From NCBI GenBank assembly GCA_964019425.1, contig OZ025806.1, positions 1,049,374 to 1,113,373 on the forward strand: a stretch of 64,000 nt of DNA, read 5' to 3'. Both the position numbers and the translations under genes were made by a program. This DNA is from Flectonema sp. DT1601 (taxonomy: Eukaryota; Euglenozoa; Diplonemea; Diplonemida; Diplonemidae). How positions within the stretch are numbered: the first letter of the stretch is position 1; each line of letters starts with the position of its first letter. Positions 62,641-64,000 of this stretch are shown here, one piece after another. The notes under the pieces were generated by a model. It was not told the DNA's origin and searched no databases. It was given only the letters and a program-made list of their open reading frames with translations.

Positions 62641-62817
62641 ATATCTTTTTTATTATTTTGGGATCAGACAGTTAGATCGTCGGTAGTAAGCCGACAGTTT
62701 TGATATACTCAACGAGGATGGCAGCACAGAATCAAAAGACATGCTGCGTCAGGTGGATATCATGTCTTTGAAATAATTAACACTTTTTTTTTTTTCAAAA
62801 CAGGAGAATTACCAAAT
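62641..62817. other. Short intergenic spacer
   Basis: T-rich tract followed by CAAAACAG ending at 62803, a predicted acceptor. Confidence 0.5.
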
Positions 62818-64000
62818 ATGCGTTGGATATCATTCGTTTTATTACTTCTCGCTGGTGCAGTTCAAAGTGATCACGTGCACCCCAATCTGGATTCCTGTGA
62901 GAATGAAAGAACTATGATCGGAGATGCTCCAACACTTGATGGGCAGTTGAATATCGGAAGTGAGTATTTGGATGCTTTTGGAAAGCAAGATTGCAATCAC
63001 TGGAATGGATTTTTTAATAAACATCAAAATGCAAATTTATCAGCAGTTCCCTGGACGGCCATGTCTGGACCGGCTTCGTCAACAAGTTGGAATTATCGAC
63101 TCTATCTTTATGATCAAATGTTGTTTAATGAGAGGAGTGTTATTGAATTCTTAGTTCTTGATGAGCCGTGGATTAAACCACTCGAGGAATATTTATTACC
63201 GCTACCACTCACTGAGCAAGAAAGGGAATTACTCCCCGACAAATACGTCCACAGAAACTCAAAAGGAGAAATAATTGCTTTCCCTTTATATGGAAATCAG
63301 AGAGTTAATTTCTACAATCAGAAACTTCTTAATAAATACGGTCATAAATATCCTACTTCTTTAGAAGAGTTTGACGTTATGTGTGGTGACATGTTCCCAA
63401 AGATGAGACAAGAAAGAATTGATAGCGGACATCCTAATCCCGAAAAGACGCATTGCATGTCGTGGAATATTTGGGATAAAGATCCGAATAGATTTATTTA
63501 TAACATCGTGCAGTTACTATCGATGGTGAATGGAGGAATTGTTATTGAAAACAACGGAACCATCTCAATTGATAATCCAGGTACGTATAAAGCATTATCA
63601 TTTATGCAGAAATGGTTATCAGAAGAATGGATTAGCGATGGTTCATTCACTCGATTTGTTGTTGATGAGGACTTTCCAATTTATCAAGACTGGTCAAGTA
63701 ATGCTTTCTTACTAAACACACTCTCTGATTCGATGGATAAATCAAATCAATTTCACTACGGACCAATGTGGGGAGGTGGTATGGCAGCCGACGGTACAAA
63801 TTTAATGGCCATCAGTAAATTTACTCGCAACGTCGACATGGCTGAGAAATTCTTACACTACCACATCCAGACACTTGAATGGATTTATATGAGCAAGTTT
63901 CCGAATGTTCCCGTCATTCACTCAACTTGGAGGAATCATGAGAAACAGTTTTGTAACGATATTCATATGAACATCTTATGTGAAGGAATGCGTACTTATC
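62818..64000 (+). CDS. Secreted extracellular solute-binding-like protein (family 1), partial
   Basis: Open from the ATG at 62818 to the window edge with no intron (about 394 residues so far). Residues 1-17 (MRWISFVLLLLAGAVQS) are a signal peptide. The following sequence (PLYGNQRVNFYNQKLLNKYG, then PTSLEEFDVMC, FMQKWLSEEWIS, GPMWGGGMAADGTNLMAIS and AEKFLHYHIQTLEW) matches the order of segments in bacterial ABC-transporter sugar-binding proteins of family 1. In eukaryotes such domains occur fused to other modules, for example in receptor-like proteins, and the downstream part may show this. There is no lipobox. It may bind an extracellular oligosaccharide. Bacterial origin is possible. Confidence 0.8.
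   Translation, partial: MRWISFVLLLLAGAVQSDHVHPNLDSCENERTMIGDAPTLDGQLNIGSEYLDAFGKQDCNHWNGFFNKHQNANLSAVPWTAMSGPASSTSWNYRLYLYDQMLFNERSVIEFLVLDEPWIKPLEEYLLPLPLTEQERELLPDKYVHRNSKGEIIAFPLYGNQRVNFYNQKLLNKYGHKYPTSLEEFDVMCGDMFPKMRQERIDSGHPNPEKTHCMSWNIWDKDPNRFIYNIVQLLSMVNGGIVIENNGTISIDNPGTYKALSFMQKWLSEEWISDGSFTRFVVDEDFPIYQDWSSNAFLLNTLSDSMDKSNQFHYGPMWGGGMAADGTNLMAISKFTRNVDMAEKFLHYHIQTLEWIYMSKFPNVPVIHSTWRNHEKQFCNDIHMNILCEGMRTY

Noticed and set aside
1-64000. tRNA, rRNA, CRISPR arrays and an SL RNA gene.
   Set aside because: None was recognised by eye on either strand; CRISPR arrays are not expected in a nuclear genome.

Overview
This is nuclear DNA of a unicellular eukaryote. Genes average about 2 kb apart, contain short GT-AG introns (about 60-105 nt), use TAA, TAG and TGA all as stops (standard code), and are AT-rich between genes with many poly-T/poly-A runs. 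Every convincing host gene (28 CDS entries) lies on the + strand. Almost every start codon is preceded, usually within 5-60 nt, by an AG that looks like a splice acceptor (for example at 823, 3025, 7093, 8790, 17360, 21759, 26947, 37686, 50487, 61726, 62803). Long co-oriented arrays with an acceptor before each ATG are what is seen where pre-mRNA is polycistronic and processed by spliced-leader trans-splicing (euglenozoans, dinoflagellates and perkinsids). I infer that mode here but cannot fix the lineage, and no SL RNA gene was found.

Layout. 1-6040: end of a HECT ubiquitin ligase, a ubiquitin-like protein carrying the Prp28/DDX23 N-terminal signature (its second intron holds a MULE transposon remnant), and a FAM135-type lipase, followed one base after its stop by a 788-bp MITE. 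7107-18983: a coiled-coil/BTB protein, a cysteine-rich secreted protein, a 1510-aa coiled-coil protein whose head resembles a guanylate-binding protein without its P-loop, an EF-hand-like protist protein and a helical-repeat (FASTK/RAP-type) protein. 19391-23234: two secreted hydrolases (GH123-like and phospholipase C-like) that share a 28-nt leader segment. 24256-25982: a decayed piggyBac element with TTAA on both sides. 26016-42261: a small coiled-coil protein, a CAMK-like kinase with a C1 domain, a DUF488 protein, a PH-like coiled-coil protein, a Nudix hydrolase, a PPR protein, an ShKT-glycosyltransferase, a medium-chain reductase, a PH/C2HC zinc-finger protein and a six-EF-hand protein. 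43995-53393: a 1800-aa LamG/IQ/pseudo-caspase protein, a Sen54-like tRNA endonuclease subunit and a 907-aa helical-repeat protein. 53397-61555: a segmental duplication carrying two PC-esterase (SGNH) genes on either side of 5 kb of transposon and repeat debris. 61756-64000: a polyprenol reductase and the start of a secreted solute-binding-like protein.

Themes. Several genes act in the secretory pathway and at the cell surface (ShKT-GT31, two PC-esterases, SRD5A3, GH123, phospholipase C, solute-binding protein). Several look like organellar RNA factors (PPR, FASTK-like and large helical-repeat proteins). RNA splicing is touched by the Prp28-signature protein and Sen54. The most notable points are the evidence for trans-splicing, the recent duplication whose copies differ almost only at amino-acid-changing sites, two large pseudo-enzymes (GBP-like and caspase-like), and a small TIR transposon family seen in two size classes.
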